Assembly: GCA_019649035.1 (NCBI GenBank)
Contig: BMAT01005068.1
Location: 42,865 to 72,823 of the forward strand
Source of the DNA: Elysia marginata
Lineage: Eukaryota > Mollusca > Gastropoda > Plakobranchidae
DNA: 29,959 nucleotides
Direction: 5' to 3'
This document shows positions 10,229 through 21,368 of the stretch, one piece after another (positions within the stretch are counted from its first letter, which is position 1; each line of letters starts with the position of its first letter). A program made the translations under genes and the position numbers. A model generated the notes under the pieces. It searched no databases. It was not told the DNA's origin and saw only the letters and a program-made list of their open reading frames with translations.

Positions 10229-12158
10229 GCACAGGAATTGGAATTCAGTTTTTAAAAGTAGTGCTTCATATCGAGAGATTGACTGAGATGGAGATGAAAA
10301 GAAAACGAGTAAATAAACGCCATTATAGATGAAATAGAAATTGAAAACAGAGGAAGCTAATTAGTGGGGTGGGGATGGAAGAAGGGAGTGGTAAGGAACA
10401 AAAATTGTCCCTACCATTTTACGCTATGGATAGCAGCATCATTTCGAAGATGGTGTCATTGATGTTCACTGATAAAAGTACTTCTTCTTTTATCGTTTTT
10501 AGCTTTATGGAGTAAAACATATCCGCTGTTTTCCCCAAGAGTGCAATAAAGGGAAAACCGATAACACCAGCGCCCATTCGTAACAGCAGTACAGCTGGTA
10601 CAAACCGATTTCAATACTACAGAAGTCTTCCACTGGCTCAGAGGTGATTTTTCGTCTTACACTAGGTTTGTTTTTCACAAAATTATCGCTCCGTCTCTTA
10701 CAAACCTGAGAGGGAATGCCTAAAGTAATTTTGAAGAAGGAGTGCCGAGCGATGTTTGGGTTGTAACCTTATTTAGTAGATAAGAATAATTGGTCATAAA
10801 AACGTTTTTAGATTTACATACTTGTACAATATATTTACCACTTTTGAAGGGTTTAGAGAAGCACTCGTTGGTTTATCTGAAGCTAACACCAAAAAATATG
10901 AGAGCCGTGAGAGGCTCGATTAACGTTATATTGGAAAAAAAGAGTCACACGATGTCTCCACTACTTACGTTGGTCTCATGGGTCAATAAAGATATTGTTC
11001 AGAAAGAATTAAGTAGGCCTAGCGGTGCAGCGGATCTAGCAACATGGGCGCTACAATGTTTGTATCTCTGATCATAATGACTATGTTTGACCTGGAAAAG
11101 TCTTATCACACGTTGATTGTATCTTACCTAATTTTTTTTACTAAAAATGGAAAAATTAAATATAATAATAATATATCATGATACATTTATAGCTGTTATA
11201 ATGGTCTTCTAAGATGAAGAGCATTCGTATAGCCATGGCAGGAAATCTTGTTACAGGGACAATAACCTTATCCAATAAACAGGTTGATCTAAAACAATTT
11301 GATGTTGGTCAAATGTCATCGAATCTCGTCATAGAAATAAAAATTTCAAAGTACGTTGTAGTTTGTTTTCCAAATACAATTAAATCTACCCTGGTTTGAC
11401 GAATGATCACAGGCTATTACAAAGTTTTTAAAGGGTGTAATTTTACATGACATTTTTTTCAACTGCCTTTAAGTTTTTCTTATTTAGGTTTACTGCGATT
11501 TCTTGAAATTATTCGGTTAAGAACGATAGGAGGGTTATCTAGAAAATTAAACTCAATTCAGAACAATCCAAGGAAAAGTTAATGGGCATTAAGAAACCTG
11601 GGAATAACTAATTACACTAAATTATCTCAGGAAACGAACACCAACAGATAATCGACTTTAGATTTCACTCGGAGGTCGACTGGGATATCATTACTATAAT
11701 GTGAGGAAATACTCTCAACCACGGCTGTCGCACAAATAAGTGAGCATGAAACCAGAAAATAAATTACAATAACCTACTTTACTTCAGATTTTCATAACAA
11801 GAGAAAGCCTTTTATCTCCAGTTGGAAATGATTATAATAATTATTAGAACCGAAAAACGTAAGTCAACACAAAAATGGACACAAAATTAAAGAATCAAAA
11901 TTGAAAGGAAAAGGGGTTGCTTGTTCTTGATCGTTCAGTTCAGTCGTTTTTCAAAACATTTGTGAGTTCTTTTTGTCTTGTTGATTGGCCCAATTTGTAT
12001 TTGTTGAGCTTGCTGATTTAATTAGCAGGAACTGAGGAGTTTGAGAGTCATAAAAATACAAATTTAAAACTTAGGGAACAATAAGAGAAATCTAAACTGG
12101 GATCACAACTCCAAAAAAATATCGGAGGACGTGGAAAGACAGCAAGAACATTCTTGTA
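10229..12158. other. AT-rich stretch with two weak ORFs
   Basis: A 93-codon frame at 10790-11071 opens with TTG (the first ATG comes later, at about residue 37). A 61-codon ATG frame lies at 11214-11399. Both have mixed amino-acid composition, but no family, motif or codon signal was recognised and no splice partners are evident. An 8-bp inverted repeat, AGGTTTGT (10664-10671) with ACAAACCT (10700-10707), is also present. The stretch is best treated as noncoding. Confidence 0.45.
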
Positions 12159-12246
12159 AGAGAGAGATAGAGATAGAGACAGACAGGCAGACAGAGAGAC
12201 ACAGACAGACAGAGAGACAGGCCTAGAGAGAGAGTGTGTGTGTCTG
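12159..12246. repeat. Compound GA / GATA / GACA / GT tract
   Basis: Starting from GA units, the tract passes through GATA, GACA and GGCAGACA variants, back to GA, and ends in GT units (TGTGTGTGTCTG). All are single-base relatives of GA-type repeats, suggesting one aged slippage locus. Confidence 0.9.
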
Positions 12247-12384
12247 TTTTAGAAATTGAGAAACAGGGCCTTAAAAGAATGATAGGTAAACATGCACATG
12301 AATAGAAAGAATTCAACATGCATGAAAACCCAGAATACACTATGTAGCCTTGATACCTGAATTTTCTTTCTTTCTTTTTCTACT

Positions 12385-12477
12385 CCTTCTTCTTCTTCTT
12401 CTTCTTCTTCTTCTTCTTCTTCTTCTTCTGCTTCTTCTTCTTCTTCTTCTTCTTCTTCGTTTCTCCTTCTTCTTCTC
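12385..12477. repeat. (CTT)n / (GAA)n microsatellite
   Basis: About 24 CTT units with one CTG interruption at about 12428-12430, flanked by TTTC and CTCC variants. It is an almost pure polypyrimidine strand, so an H-DNA triplex is possible. The Arg-rich minus-strand frame over it is a translation of the repeat. Confidence 0.95.
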
Positions 12478-12659
12478 GTCTCTCTCCAAAATTCGAAAAC
12501 CGTCTATGTTTGAGGTCTGTTGAATCACAGTCTCTTATTTAAAACTTGAGGAAATCCGTTTTGACCCAGCTGAATTTTCCCCCTATCCATACTTAATCTC
12601 GCGGGCTTCAATTCACAGGAAATTTTCTTTAACTACGGTACTTAAATTTAGAATAGCTC

Positions 12660-12755
12660 ATGACATCTAAACGGCGAGGGCAATGTCCTGAGAATGTCGG
12701 GTTACTGGCGGTGAGTAACGCCAGCCACCTGACCACGATGAGACCTAAAAACTGA
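12660..12755 (+). other. Short GC-richer ORF with donor-like GTGAGT and interleaved inverted repeats
   Basis: An ATG frame of 31 codons starts MTSKRRGQCPENVGLLA and is then crossed by GTGAGTAAC (12711-12719), a strong match to a metazoan 5' splice donor after codon 17. The same place holds two interleaved inverted repeats, GTTACT/AGTAAC and CTGGCG/CGCCAG, within 12701-12724. The G+C is higher than its neighbours. It could be a first coding exon ending at 12710, part of a mobile-element terminus, or chance. No promoter or downstream exon was found. Confidence 0.15.
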
Positions 12756-14727
12756 CAGAGCCCGGTGGTCTTTCAATGCGAGACGCGCTTTGTGATTCAA
12801 GTCTGCAAGAAAAGTGAACAAATAGTAAGAGCGTATTATTTTTTAACTTAATTAGGTCCTCTTTTAACTATAAAGACGTAAATGTCTATACGGCCTTTAC
12901 TGCATCAGCGGTTGTAGTAAAACTCATACCCTGATGGTGATTGTACATAACGGTGGTGGTGTGGTGGTGATATTTATGAGATGAATGTGATAATTATGAT
13001 GCATTATAGGACCCTAATTGGAAAGAAGAACATAATGATGAATGTGATAGCACCAACGAAGATAGTTATGAGTTAGCTAGTCCTGGGAAGTCATTTTTTA
13101 TCTGCATTTCTAAATTGTATAGCTGTAGGGCTTTTTAAATTTCTTACAAACGTGAATGCTAAACTAAATTGGGAACCAGAGGAGACCAGATAATATTGTT
13201 GATAATGTTTTTTTGTTTGTTATTGATTTAAAAACAGGTAGGGTAAACTTCATCCTAGCAACTAATTCTTCTAAATACATGAATTTCAAAACACCTTTAT
13301 GGTGCTATGACGGTATCTTCATCCAAAAACAAAACCCTTTATTGGAAAATCAAGTTTAATTCATGTGTTACGCAAGCTGAATTCTTATGATAAAACGGTG
13401 TCGAATGTCTTCCAATTTCCATCTCAGAAACTAAGAGTACATAGTGTATTTAGTGAAAGGAATAAAAATCAAAGCTTTAAACCGACTGATAATTTCCTGC
13501 CTGGGCGCAAAAGCCGTCTTATGACCTAAAATAGCTTCTGCTGTCGAGCGCAGTTTGCACTGTAATCGGCCACAAGGAAAAAAAACGAAGACTTTAAAAT
13601 CCCCTTCGGTCAATTTCAAAGAAATGTAGAGCCACAGAAAAAAATCTATTTTGAAACATCATAGAAAAATGTCACTCGTCTAGAAAATTACTTCCTTCGA
13701 TCCGACAAGTTAATTTTTGTCTTTGATTTGAAACTTTAATAATAGTCTTTGCGCTTCACCAATCCAGTATGTCAATCAACAACAACAAAAAAAACCAACC
13801 TAAAATGACATATTTCAGCTTTATAAACAACAAATAGTTTTGTTTTTTTTTGTAATAACTACACATTTATATTTTTGAGAAGATATTTTTTTTTAAATTC
13901 ACGATTTTCGAAAACCGTTTCGAAAAAATGTTTTAAAAATCTTTTCGTATACACAAGGAAAAAGGAAGACGGTGTAGTTTTATTTAAGACAACGGGATTT
14001 GAAAATTTTTTGGAAGATAAACGTGGACATGGAAGCTGAGTGGAGATAGCCGCAACTGGGTTGTTTCCTTCGAATATGAGGGCTTTTGGTTAATTTGATT
14101 ATCCCGTGACCAAGGATGTTCTTTATAATTAAGGAACAAGATAAAAGGGCAAATCTAATTATTATTGTCGCTAACGCCTTCAGGATAAACTTTTGCCGGT
14201 ATCAACCAAGTTTATAAGTACGTTAGGTCTAGAATCAATGTAGATAACATTGTAAATATAGATTATATAATTCTCGTGCATGTTTTCGTTTAATCAGATA
14301 ATAGATGTACACTTATTTTTCCAGGCAGATCATAGATTAGAGCAGTTGTACCGTTATAGTTAGATCTCTGAACCGACGTTAAATTGATATTTGTTATGTA
14401 TCAAAAGTGTGAATTGGTTAAATTTGAAAGTAAGATTACTTAACTAAGTCTAAGAGGAACCGTGCTACAATTGGCGATTTGCGGATGAGGCGTGATTGTT
14501 GCAAAACGGTGCAAGGCGCCAGTATAACTCTAAAACTTCTAACCCACAATCTCTCATGTTTCTGTTCAGAATGAAATGACGTTTCAGTTTTTTTTATTCT
14601 GTGAAGTTTATTGAAAGTAAAATTGAACATTTTAAAATAGTTGCCTCTTTTAATCTTATCTGCCAAAAAAAATACTTATGAAATTAAACCGCAAATTAGT
14701 CAGAATTGGTTACAGAAAGAAGACATA
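12756..14727. other. AT-rich noncoding stretch
   Basis: A GGTG-rich patch lies at about 12930-12970. A 13-bp direct repeat GATGAATGTGATA occurs at 12980-12992 and 13037-13049. Minus-strand frames of 62 and 76 codons (13431-13619, 14436-14666) show no recognisable domain. No gene can be supported. Confidence 0.5.
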
Positions 14728-14850
14728 ATCTCTCTCCATCTCAATCTCTCTCTTTCTCTATCTCTACGCCTGTGGCTTTTTTCTTTCTTTCTTTCTCTCT
14801 TGTTTTTTCTGTATCTCTCTCGCTCACTGTCTTTTTCTTTGTTTCTTTAA
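14728..14850. repeat. Degenerate CT-rich pyrimidine tract
   Basis: CT, CTTT and CTCT units interrupted by single purines. The S/L-rich 69-codon plus-strand frame covering it is a repeat translation. Confidence 0.8.
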
Positions 14851-15194
14851 ATATATATTTATTTATCTGACCATTCATTAATTTTTCACCTACTAATTAA
14901 TCCTTGTAATTATGGTTGTATCCACCTGCTAGCTGTCTAGGCGTTTATTTTTTCATTTTTCTTTACCTCTTTTACCGTTTCATTCATGTTTAATTCTTTT
15001 TGATATCATTGCCTTTTTCTTTCTTCTACCTCTCTAATCCCTACATCTCCCCGTCCCATAACTCTCACTTTTCTGTATATATCTGGTCCTTTGTTTTCCT
15101 ACCTCTGTTTTTTTTACTTTCTCTGCCACTTTGCATTAAAGAACCTCCCAGCTTTCATAACCTTTTGACTTTGCTTTTTTACCTGTTTCACATA

Positions 15195-15304
15195 CACTCT
15201 CTCTCTCTCGGTCTGTCTCTCTGTCTCTCTGCCTGTCTCTTTCTTTGTCTGTCTCTTTCTCTCTCTGTCTCTTTTTCTCTAGGTCTCTCTCATTCTCTCT
15301 CTCA
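15195..15304. repeat. CT/CTGT pyrimidine tract
   Basis: CT units alternate with CTGT and CTTT variants over about 110 bp. Most of the 135-codon plus-strand frame (15000-15407) is generated by this and adjoining T/C-rich DNA, so it is not called as a gene. Confidence 0.85.
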
Positions 15305-15897
15305 CTTGCACCTCCTGCTTAATGCCTCTCTTCCAATTGAGTTTTCTCTATCAATTCACTCCTTCTTCTCTCCATCGTCCCTCTGCATTCTCCCTGTTAT
15401 CTCTTAACCATATAAACACACACACCCTTAAACAAGTCATCATCGTGACAAACTATGGAGCCCTGGGGGTACAAACCATAATTATTTCTAACCCCTTGAA
15501 ATTCTGGCCCTAGTGCCACCGCTTCTCTGCTCAAGCAATGTTTTTTTTATTCAGAGTTTGGGAGTTTGACCTCAGCTGACATCTATTATTATAACAGTCA
15601 TCACTTTCATTCTCATGTCAGTTTCCCTGATGGGTCATACTCGAGGCTCGATTGAGCTGGAGAAGGATTTGTTAGAATACTGCAAGATAAGATTAAATAT
15701 AGCTTTTTTGAAGAGAATGATGAGAAAGCCTCAGAAAAGTTCTGTGAGTGCCATACTATATAGGCTATCTCTAGTTTTGTTAACAAATTGAAAAGCATGA
15801 ATCTGCTATAAAAGAATTCACGAACTATAATTATATATCTGTGTTAATGCTACTACTCCTAAAACTTCCGCATGTAGCATATTTCAACGATTATTGT
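15305..15897. other. Noncoding stretch before the gap
   Basis: Unique AT-rich sequence with a 61-codon minus-strand frame (15613-15798) of no recognisable family. A short CA run (about 15416-15425) is present. Confidence 0.45.
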
Positions 15898-15915
15898 TAC
15901 TACTACTACTACTAC
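15898..15915. repeat. (TAC)6 microsatellite cut by gap
   Basis: Six TAC units run directly into the N block, so the true array length is unknown. Confidence 0.9.
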
Positions 15916-16404
15916 NNNNNNNNNNNNNNNNNNNNNNNNNNNNNNNNNNNNNNNNNNNNNNNNNNNNNNNNNNNNNNNNNNNNNNNNNNNNNNNNNNNNN
16001 NNNNNNNNNNNNNNNNNNNNNNNNNNNNNNNNNNNNNNNNNNNNNNNNNNNNNNNNNNNNNNNNNNNNNNNNNNNNNNNNNNNNNNNNNNNNNNNNNNNN
16101 NNNNNNNNNNNNNNNNNNNNNNNNNNNNNNNNNNNNNNNNNNNNNNNNNNNNNNNNNNNNNNNNNNNNNNNNNNNNNNNNNNNNNNNNNNNNNNNNNNNN
16201 NNNNNNNNNNNNNNNNNNNNNNNNNNNNNNNNNNNNNNNNNNNNNNNNNNNNNNNNNNNNNNNNNNNNNNNNNNNNNNNNNNNNNNNNNNNNNNNNNNNN
16301 NNNNNNNNNNNNNNNNNNNNNNNNNNNNNNNNNNNNNNNNNNNNNNNNNNNNNNNNNNNNNNNNNNNNNNNNNNNNNNNNNNNNNNNNNNNNNNNNNNNN
16401 NNNN
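15916..16404. other. Assembly gap (489 N)
   Basis: An unbroken run of 489 N. The left flank is a TAC trinucleotide array and the right flank a GA dinucleotide array, so the gap hides at least one repeat transition and failed to close because of low complexity. Reading frames drawn through it are meaningless. Confidence 0.99.
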
Positions 16405-16424
16405 GAGAGAGAGAGAGAGAGAGA
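16405..16424. repeat. (GA)10 microsatellite at gap edge
   Basis: Ten GA units begin immediately after the N block; the array probably extends into the gap. Confidence 0.9.
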
Positions 16425-16870
16425 AGATGAAGTCATCAAAATATATGTTAGAATCGAAGGCATTCCCAATGACAGGTGAACAAACAAGGCATTGGCCACT
16501 ATGTGCATAAGAAAAAGGGGCTAAAAGAAAAAAAAGAGTTAGAAAACCAGTGCACGTAGTTGCAAAAACATTTGTATTGAGTCAGGTCTTTTTATAGAGA
16601 TGTAGTAACGCTGACCATTCCTTGCTTCCCTTTTTTATTTCTCAAGGGCTACGCGCCGTTAAAGAAAAAAAGGAGGACTACATTCTGACATCATCATACA
16701 GTTGACATCAGCAACACTGAGATGGGAAACAGTAAGGGGCGTTTATAAAGAGGAACAAGAAAAAAAAAGAAGAGGTTGTAAAATCAAAGAGGAAATAGAG
16801 ACACAGAGGCATGAAGAGGGGATCATGAAGCTGTGTCACTATACCATTCGCCAGGGCAATAAGATTAAAT

Positions 16871-16899
16871 ATAGAGATAGAAAGATAGATAAATAGATA
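16871..16899. repeat. Short GATA-type tract
   Basis: GATA units with GAAA and AATA variants over about 29 bp. Confidence 0.75.
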
Positions 16900-17182
16900 T
16901 TAAAGTTTTGTGGCTAAAATGATAATAATAATTCATACAGTGCTCTTCCATGACTTCAACGTTTCCGGCTTTTGTTTCTTCGAATAATTGCATGAGCTGC
17001 AGTGTACAGTGCATTATAAAACATAAATCAAGAGTAATGTTCAAGGACACTTTAGACTGTAATCGGTGCATTTTACAAACTTTAATCAAATAATTCAATG
17101 AATCGAGGGCATTTCATGAATTATACATGCATTTATATTTCACAGGCGTTTTGCGATGTATTTTTCATTTTTTTTGTTTACG

Positions 17183-17482
17183 TCAAGGTCAACTGAAATC
17201 ACGTGCTTATTTTAAGGGTGCTGTATCAAAACTATAAAGGCAAAGGCTCGAATTCCTATTCCCACGTGATCAAAGTGTGACCGCCGTGGCACAGAGTTTT
17301 ACCATAAGGAGGGGGAAAGGGAGGGGGGGGGGCTATCTGCACAAAAATAAAACCGACCTTCGATCGAATCTTTTGGCCTGAAAGTAAACTTGAAAAGTGG
17401 TGCACGTCACCCAACTGTCCTTTTAATAATAATTACAGATACAGTGGCCCTGTGACCTATGACCTCCAGATGTAGCAGCTGC
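17183..17482. promoter_or_regulatory. Candidate cis-regulatory module (nuclear-receptor and E-box cluster)
   Basis: Within 300 bp the sequence holds TCAAGGTCA (17183-17191, the consensus NR5A/ERR monomer site) and CACGTG at 17200-17205 and 17263-17268, the latter running into ATCAAAG, a TCF/LEF-like core. A perfect DR1 on the minus strand follows (17453-17465, TGACCT-A-TGACCT), then CAGCTG at about 17476-17481. DR1 sites are known to bind HNF4, COUP-TF and RXR dimers. No TATA box or exon is adjacent, so an enhancer is likelier than a promoter. Function is inference from motif density. Confidence 0.35.
17315..17331 (+). repeat. G-rich run
   Basis: GGGAGGGGGGGGGG-type run in an otherwise AT-rich region, potentially quadruplex forming; it lies inside the motif-dense segment. 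Confidence 0.7.
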
Positions 17483-17516
17483 ATTTGACAGCAGATTTAC
17501 ACTCACAAACAAAAAG

Positions 17517-17580
17517 TCTCTCTACCATTCTCCTATTCTTTCTCTGTCTATCTGTCTGTCTGTCTGTCTCTTTTTTTCTC
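17517..17580. repeat. CT / CTGT pyrimidine tract
   Basis: CT-rich sequence containing about five tandem TGTC/TATC units and ending in a T run. The repeat generates the Leu/Ser-rich part of a 65-codon plus-strand frame. Confidence 0.85.
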
Positions 17581-17581
17581 A

Positions 17582-18377
17582 ATCATCTTCACTGCCAGGA
17601 TCTTAAAATTTGTAAATTGCCAATCACAATTTTTTTTTTATTTTATAGGGAAATAATGGTTTTTATGTACTCTGACAAGTGAATTGTGACATTTTTAATA
17701 CTATAATCTTGTACAGTGTATATAAAATAGGGTAAGCGTATTATTAAGAAAACAGTAAAACGATTAAATGAAAAAAATTAGATCTCAAATTTCAAAATCA
17801 TAAGCATAATATGCATAAAGGCTACATTATCTGGACGACGGTTATAATGTTTGTTACATTGTTAAGCTATAAATCTATTGGTCGAAAATACATGATAAAT
17901 CATGTTATTTACAAACAATTCAATTAAATCTGCATTGTTACTTCATGTTTTTTTTTTTGGTTTTTTTTTTCCTGCTTGTTTTTTAGTTAAAAAAGCTAGA
18001 TTGGAACTTTTTATGTCAGGTTTTTTGGATTTTAATGCCAATGTTTTCTATCAAAAGATATGACAGTTTGTTTCCACAGTATTTTTGTTATAATTGACCT
18101 CTTCGGTAATGGAATAATTTATGGAAAGGAATAAATTTGAAAGTTTAGTGGGGTATATTTAAGGACATGGGCGGTTCCGATAAGAGTTGATGAAAAAAAA
18201 AACGTAGCCAAAAGATCATGATTATTACTGGGGCAAAAGCAATGTTTTGGCGTTTAAAATGACAGCCCTTCAAAACAAAAATAAAAATTAATAGCTATTT
18301 CTGCAGTCCACGTGGAAAAGGACAAAGACCTTTGCGTTAATTTCAAATTTAACCGCAATTGACATTAAACGTTCAAG

Positions 18378-18379
<2 letters not shown>
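17582..18379. other. AT-rich noncoding stretch
   Basis: Contains a perfect ACATGAT-AA-ATCATGT hairpin (17890-17905), long T runs at about 17949-17970 and CCACGTGG at 18308-18315. No gene is recognisable. Confidence 0.5.
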
Positions 18380-18421
<42 letters not shown>

Positions 18422-18548
18422 CTCTCCCCTTTTCTCTCCCTTCCTCCCTCTCTCTCTTTCTTTCTCTCTTCCTCGCTCCCTCTCTCTCTTTTCTGCCCTC
18501 TCTGTCTCTCTCTGTCCGTCTGTCTGTCTCTGTTTCTGTCTCTGTCTG

Positions 18549-18596
<48 letters not shown>

Positions 18597-18629
18597 TGTT
18601 TATGTGTGTTTGTCCCTCTCTCTCCTTTC
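18380..18629. repeat. Complex (CT)n pyrimidine array, about 250 bp
   Basis: Two pure CT blocks (about 18381-18415 and 18554-18592) bracket degenerate CCCT, CTTT and CTGT units. The plus strand is almost wholly pyrimidine. The 98-codon plus frame (Ser/Leu) and the 110-codon minus frame (Arg/Glu) are both translations of the array. Confidence 0.95.
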
Positions 18630-19165
18630 CCATTTTTCGAGACTTTATTTGTTGACCGAATTCACTTGACAAATGTGGTAAAAAAAAAAACCCAGAAAAA
18701 AACACGACAAGCTACAGCTGTCAGTCACGTTCAGATTGTCACGCCCATATCACGTGCAGTGAGCTAAGGGACAAGACAGTGCACGCAGCAACAGAAGCGT
18801 CAAGTGTGAGCATTCGATTGACATGTAGTTAAATAACGCGACTAGTAGGTTGCGTCCCCAAAACATAGGAAATGTATTAGTTAAACAATCAATGAATGAT
18901 CTGACTTTTAGGATCCTCCCTAGTATACCCCCATTCTCTCTAACTCTCCTCTATCATTTTTCTCTGAGGGCGGGAAAATAGAAAGAAGGCACAAAACTCA
19001 GAATATAGCAGTTCAAGAAACTATCCAGGAGCATGTACATCTAGAAAGTCAGAATCATAAAAGATAAAAGTACAGTTACAAAAAGTATTGCTGTACTATA
19101 AAGAAAACATCACGATGGCACATGTATGATATACTCAACTGAAACTTACAGTTACCACAACTTCT
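18630..19165. other. Unique noncoding stretch with one E-box
   Basis: CpG density is somewhat higher between 18720 and 18850, with CACGTG at 18751-18756. No reading frame is recognisable and no TATA box is convincing. Confidence 0.45.
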
Positions 19166-19186
19166 GAGTCTCTGTCAGTTTCTCTT

Positions 19187-19228
<42 letters not shown>

Positions 19229-19270
19229 CCTCTATCTCTCTCTTTCTCTCTCTCTTTCCCTCTCTCTCTC
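19166..19270. repeat. (CT)n microsatellite with imperfect flank
   Basis: About 18 pure CT units followed by CTTT, CCCT and CTAT variants, all pyrimidine on the plus strand. Confidence 0.95.
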
Positions 19271-20023
19271 ATAGTTAGCCTACTTACTTTATTCTTTCAT
19301 CTATATATCTTCGGTCTTTTCTTTTGTGTATCTCTTGTTCGATCAATTTTCAATTCCACTATTTTAATGGATGAGGTGGTTTTAATTCTACAATTACTTC
19401 CTCCTCGTAAGACTATAACTGTTTTCAATTTGTCAAGCGAGATAGTAGCATTACTCAAAAGTTTTTGTTGCTTCTGTTGTAACGCCTCCGTTCTGTAAAA
19501 AGAATTATGTAAAATTTAATAAGCGTTGTTGTCTCGAAAAGGGTTTTCATTTTTTTTTCTCGTCTACTTTTTTCATTTTTATGTACATTCTGTTGTATAG
19601 AGATAACAAGGACAAGTGATCGAAGTTTTTTGATAAGATTGTTGAAATTTTCAAGGTTTTTAGATCTACATAAGAAAATTTAACCTCAATTGTCTTGAAA
19701 TCTCTAAAACTTTTAAAAAATTAAATATTCAGCATTTGAGCATCTTAAATAATAGTAAAAGTTTAAGACACAATATTAATGTTAGTGACTATTAAAAGAG
19801 CGTTAAAAGCCTTAGAAAATATTATTATTATCAGAAAAACAAACTGAAGCAACAACAAACATGCAGTTATTGCCCTTTGACCATGAACCGGTTGTCATCT
19901 TTTTATCTTTTCGCTATCTGTGTCTGTTTCTCTCTCAAATTTTCTCTGTTTATCTATTTCTATCTAAACTCCGTATGTACTCATCTGTATGTCTATTACT
20001 TGCTCACTCTATCTCTCCCTCTA
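19271..20023. other. AT-rich noncoding stretch
   Basis: No credible gene. The two overlapping frames of 79 and 89 codons starting near 19861-19877 draw their Ser/Leu content from CT-rich DNA and the array downstream. Confidence 0.5.

Positions 20024-20056
<33 letters not shown>
20024..20056. repeat. C9-(CT)12 microsatellite
   Basis: Nine C followed by about twelve CT units. Confidence 0.95.
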
Positions 20057-20314
20057 GTTATCTCTTTATCTCGGAAAATGTATCTTTTGACAGGGGATAA
20101 TTTTTGCCGTTTTTATACTGCTCGTTTTTATCTTGACATATCGTAGGTCGCCCGTCTACCTTCTTTACCTCTAGCCTATCTACGTTAAAATGTGAAAAAA
20201 TATTATTTTATAGAATATGATTCACTTGTTTTTTTTCTCTATTACACATTTTCAACTTTGTCTATAACCAAGTATAGTACATATGCCACTCTTTTACAAT
20301 CATTTTTTTGGTTG

Positions 20315-20355
<41 letters not shown>

Positions 20356-20360
20356 TTTCT
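20315..20360. repeat. (CT)n microsatellite
   Basis: CT units with a single A interruption at 20341, ending in a CTTT variant. Confidence 0.95.
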
Positions 20361-20964
20361 TTTTATCTTCCTCTATCTTTGAATCATATTTGTTTTCTTT
20401 CCATTTTTACATTTTGTTTTCTTGGGTCCTTTTCGTTGCTTTATACAGGAGTCTTTTCCCATGCAGCTCAATAGTCACATCATGCGTTTGTCTTTGTTTC
20501 TCCGTCTATGCATCTGTTGATCTGTTTATTAATATGTCTATGTATCTGTTTCTGTATTTTTTTAACAATATTTTTACAAGCAAAATTTAATTTCATTTTT
20601 GTTATGTGACCATCCATGTACGTATGTCTTTTTTCTGTAAAGGGACTGTTTTTCGCTGTTGCCACAAAGAGTTCGACGAGGCTATCAGCGAGCATTATAA
20701 ATGTCTATAATTATGGGACCTTATGGAAACATGCAAAGCCTTTAAAATATCATGGAAAATTGTAGAAAGGTCAAAAACATACTCTAGAAATTTAAAAATT
20801 GTTGTCTTTGTCTATCAGAAAAGTAAATTTTCTCAACAAAAAAAAAAACCTGTGCTAAATAAAAGAAGGTAAATTTTGTCGTTGTGTATGCACCATAGAA
20901 AACTCTTGCTAATGAGCGCAAAGGGTGCATTTACAAGTATATTTGTCAATTCAAATATCTTTTA
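20361..20964. other. AT-rich noncoding stretch
   Basis: T-rich sequence continuing the pyrimidine bias of the array, then ordinary AT-rich DNA. The 132-codon plus frame (20192-20590) is F/L/S/Y-rich, with no start context or domain, and is rejected as a gene. Confidence 0.5.
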
Positions 20965-21060
20965 ATCTATCTATCTACCTGTGTCGTCTTTCAATGTATC
21001 TATTTATCTATCTATCTATCTCTTTATCTATCTATGTATCTGTCTATCTATCTATATATT
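20965..21060. repeat. (TATC)n imperfect microsatellite
   Basis: TATC units with TACC, TGTC and TTTATC variants over about 95 bp, interrupted once at about 20977-20995. Confidence 0.9.
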
Positions 21061-21250
21061 ATCTGAATTTTTTAAGATCTGAAAGCAGGGCAAGCTCTTA
21101 GGTTCCAAACTATGCATTGTTTTTATGCGACAAAGAGCCTACATTGTTCGTGCTTTGATACGTCATAGAAGCAATCCTCCTATACAAACACATTCAAATG
21201 AAAATCAACACCCAGAAAAGCAACAGGCCAATATACAATTCTGGGGCCGT

Positions 21251-21321
21251 TTTAGCTGAGGTCTTTAAAGCATCACCCATAAAAATGAAAGAAACGGTTG
21301 TTTCGATAAGCCTCTTTCTCT

Positions 21322-21368
<47 letters not shown>

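Noticed and set aside
10790-11071. 93-codon frame as a gene
   Set aside because: No early ATG, no recognised family, and open runs of this size occur by chance in 30 kb of six frames.
15000-15407. 135-codon plus-strand frame
   Set aside because: Composition is S/L/F from a CT-rich tract; no domain, no codon bias and no promoter.
15841-16508. Frames of 178-212 codons across the N run
   Set aside because: Most residues come from N bases and the remainder from microsatellite ends.
18359-18705. Arg/Glu-rich and Ser/Leu-rich frames on opposite strands
   Set aside because: Both are readings of the CT array.
20192-20590. 132-codon plus-strand frame
   Set aside because: F/L/S/Y-rich translation of T- and CT-rich DNA; hydrophobic look is a composition effect, not evidence of membrane segments.
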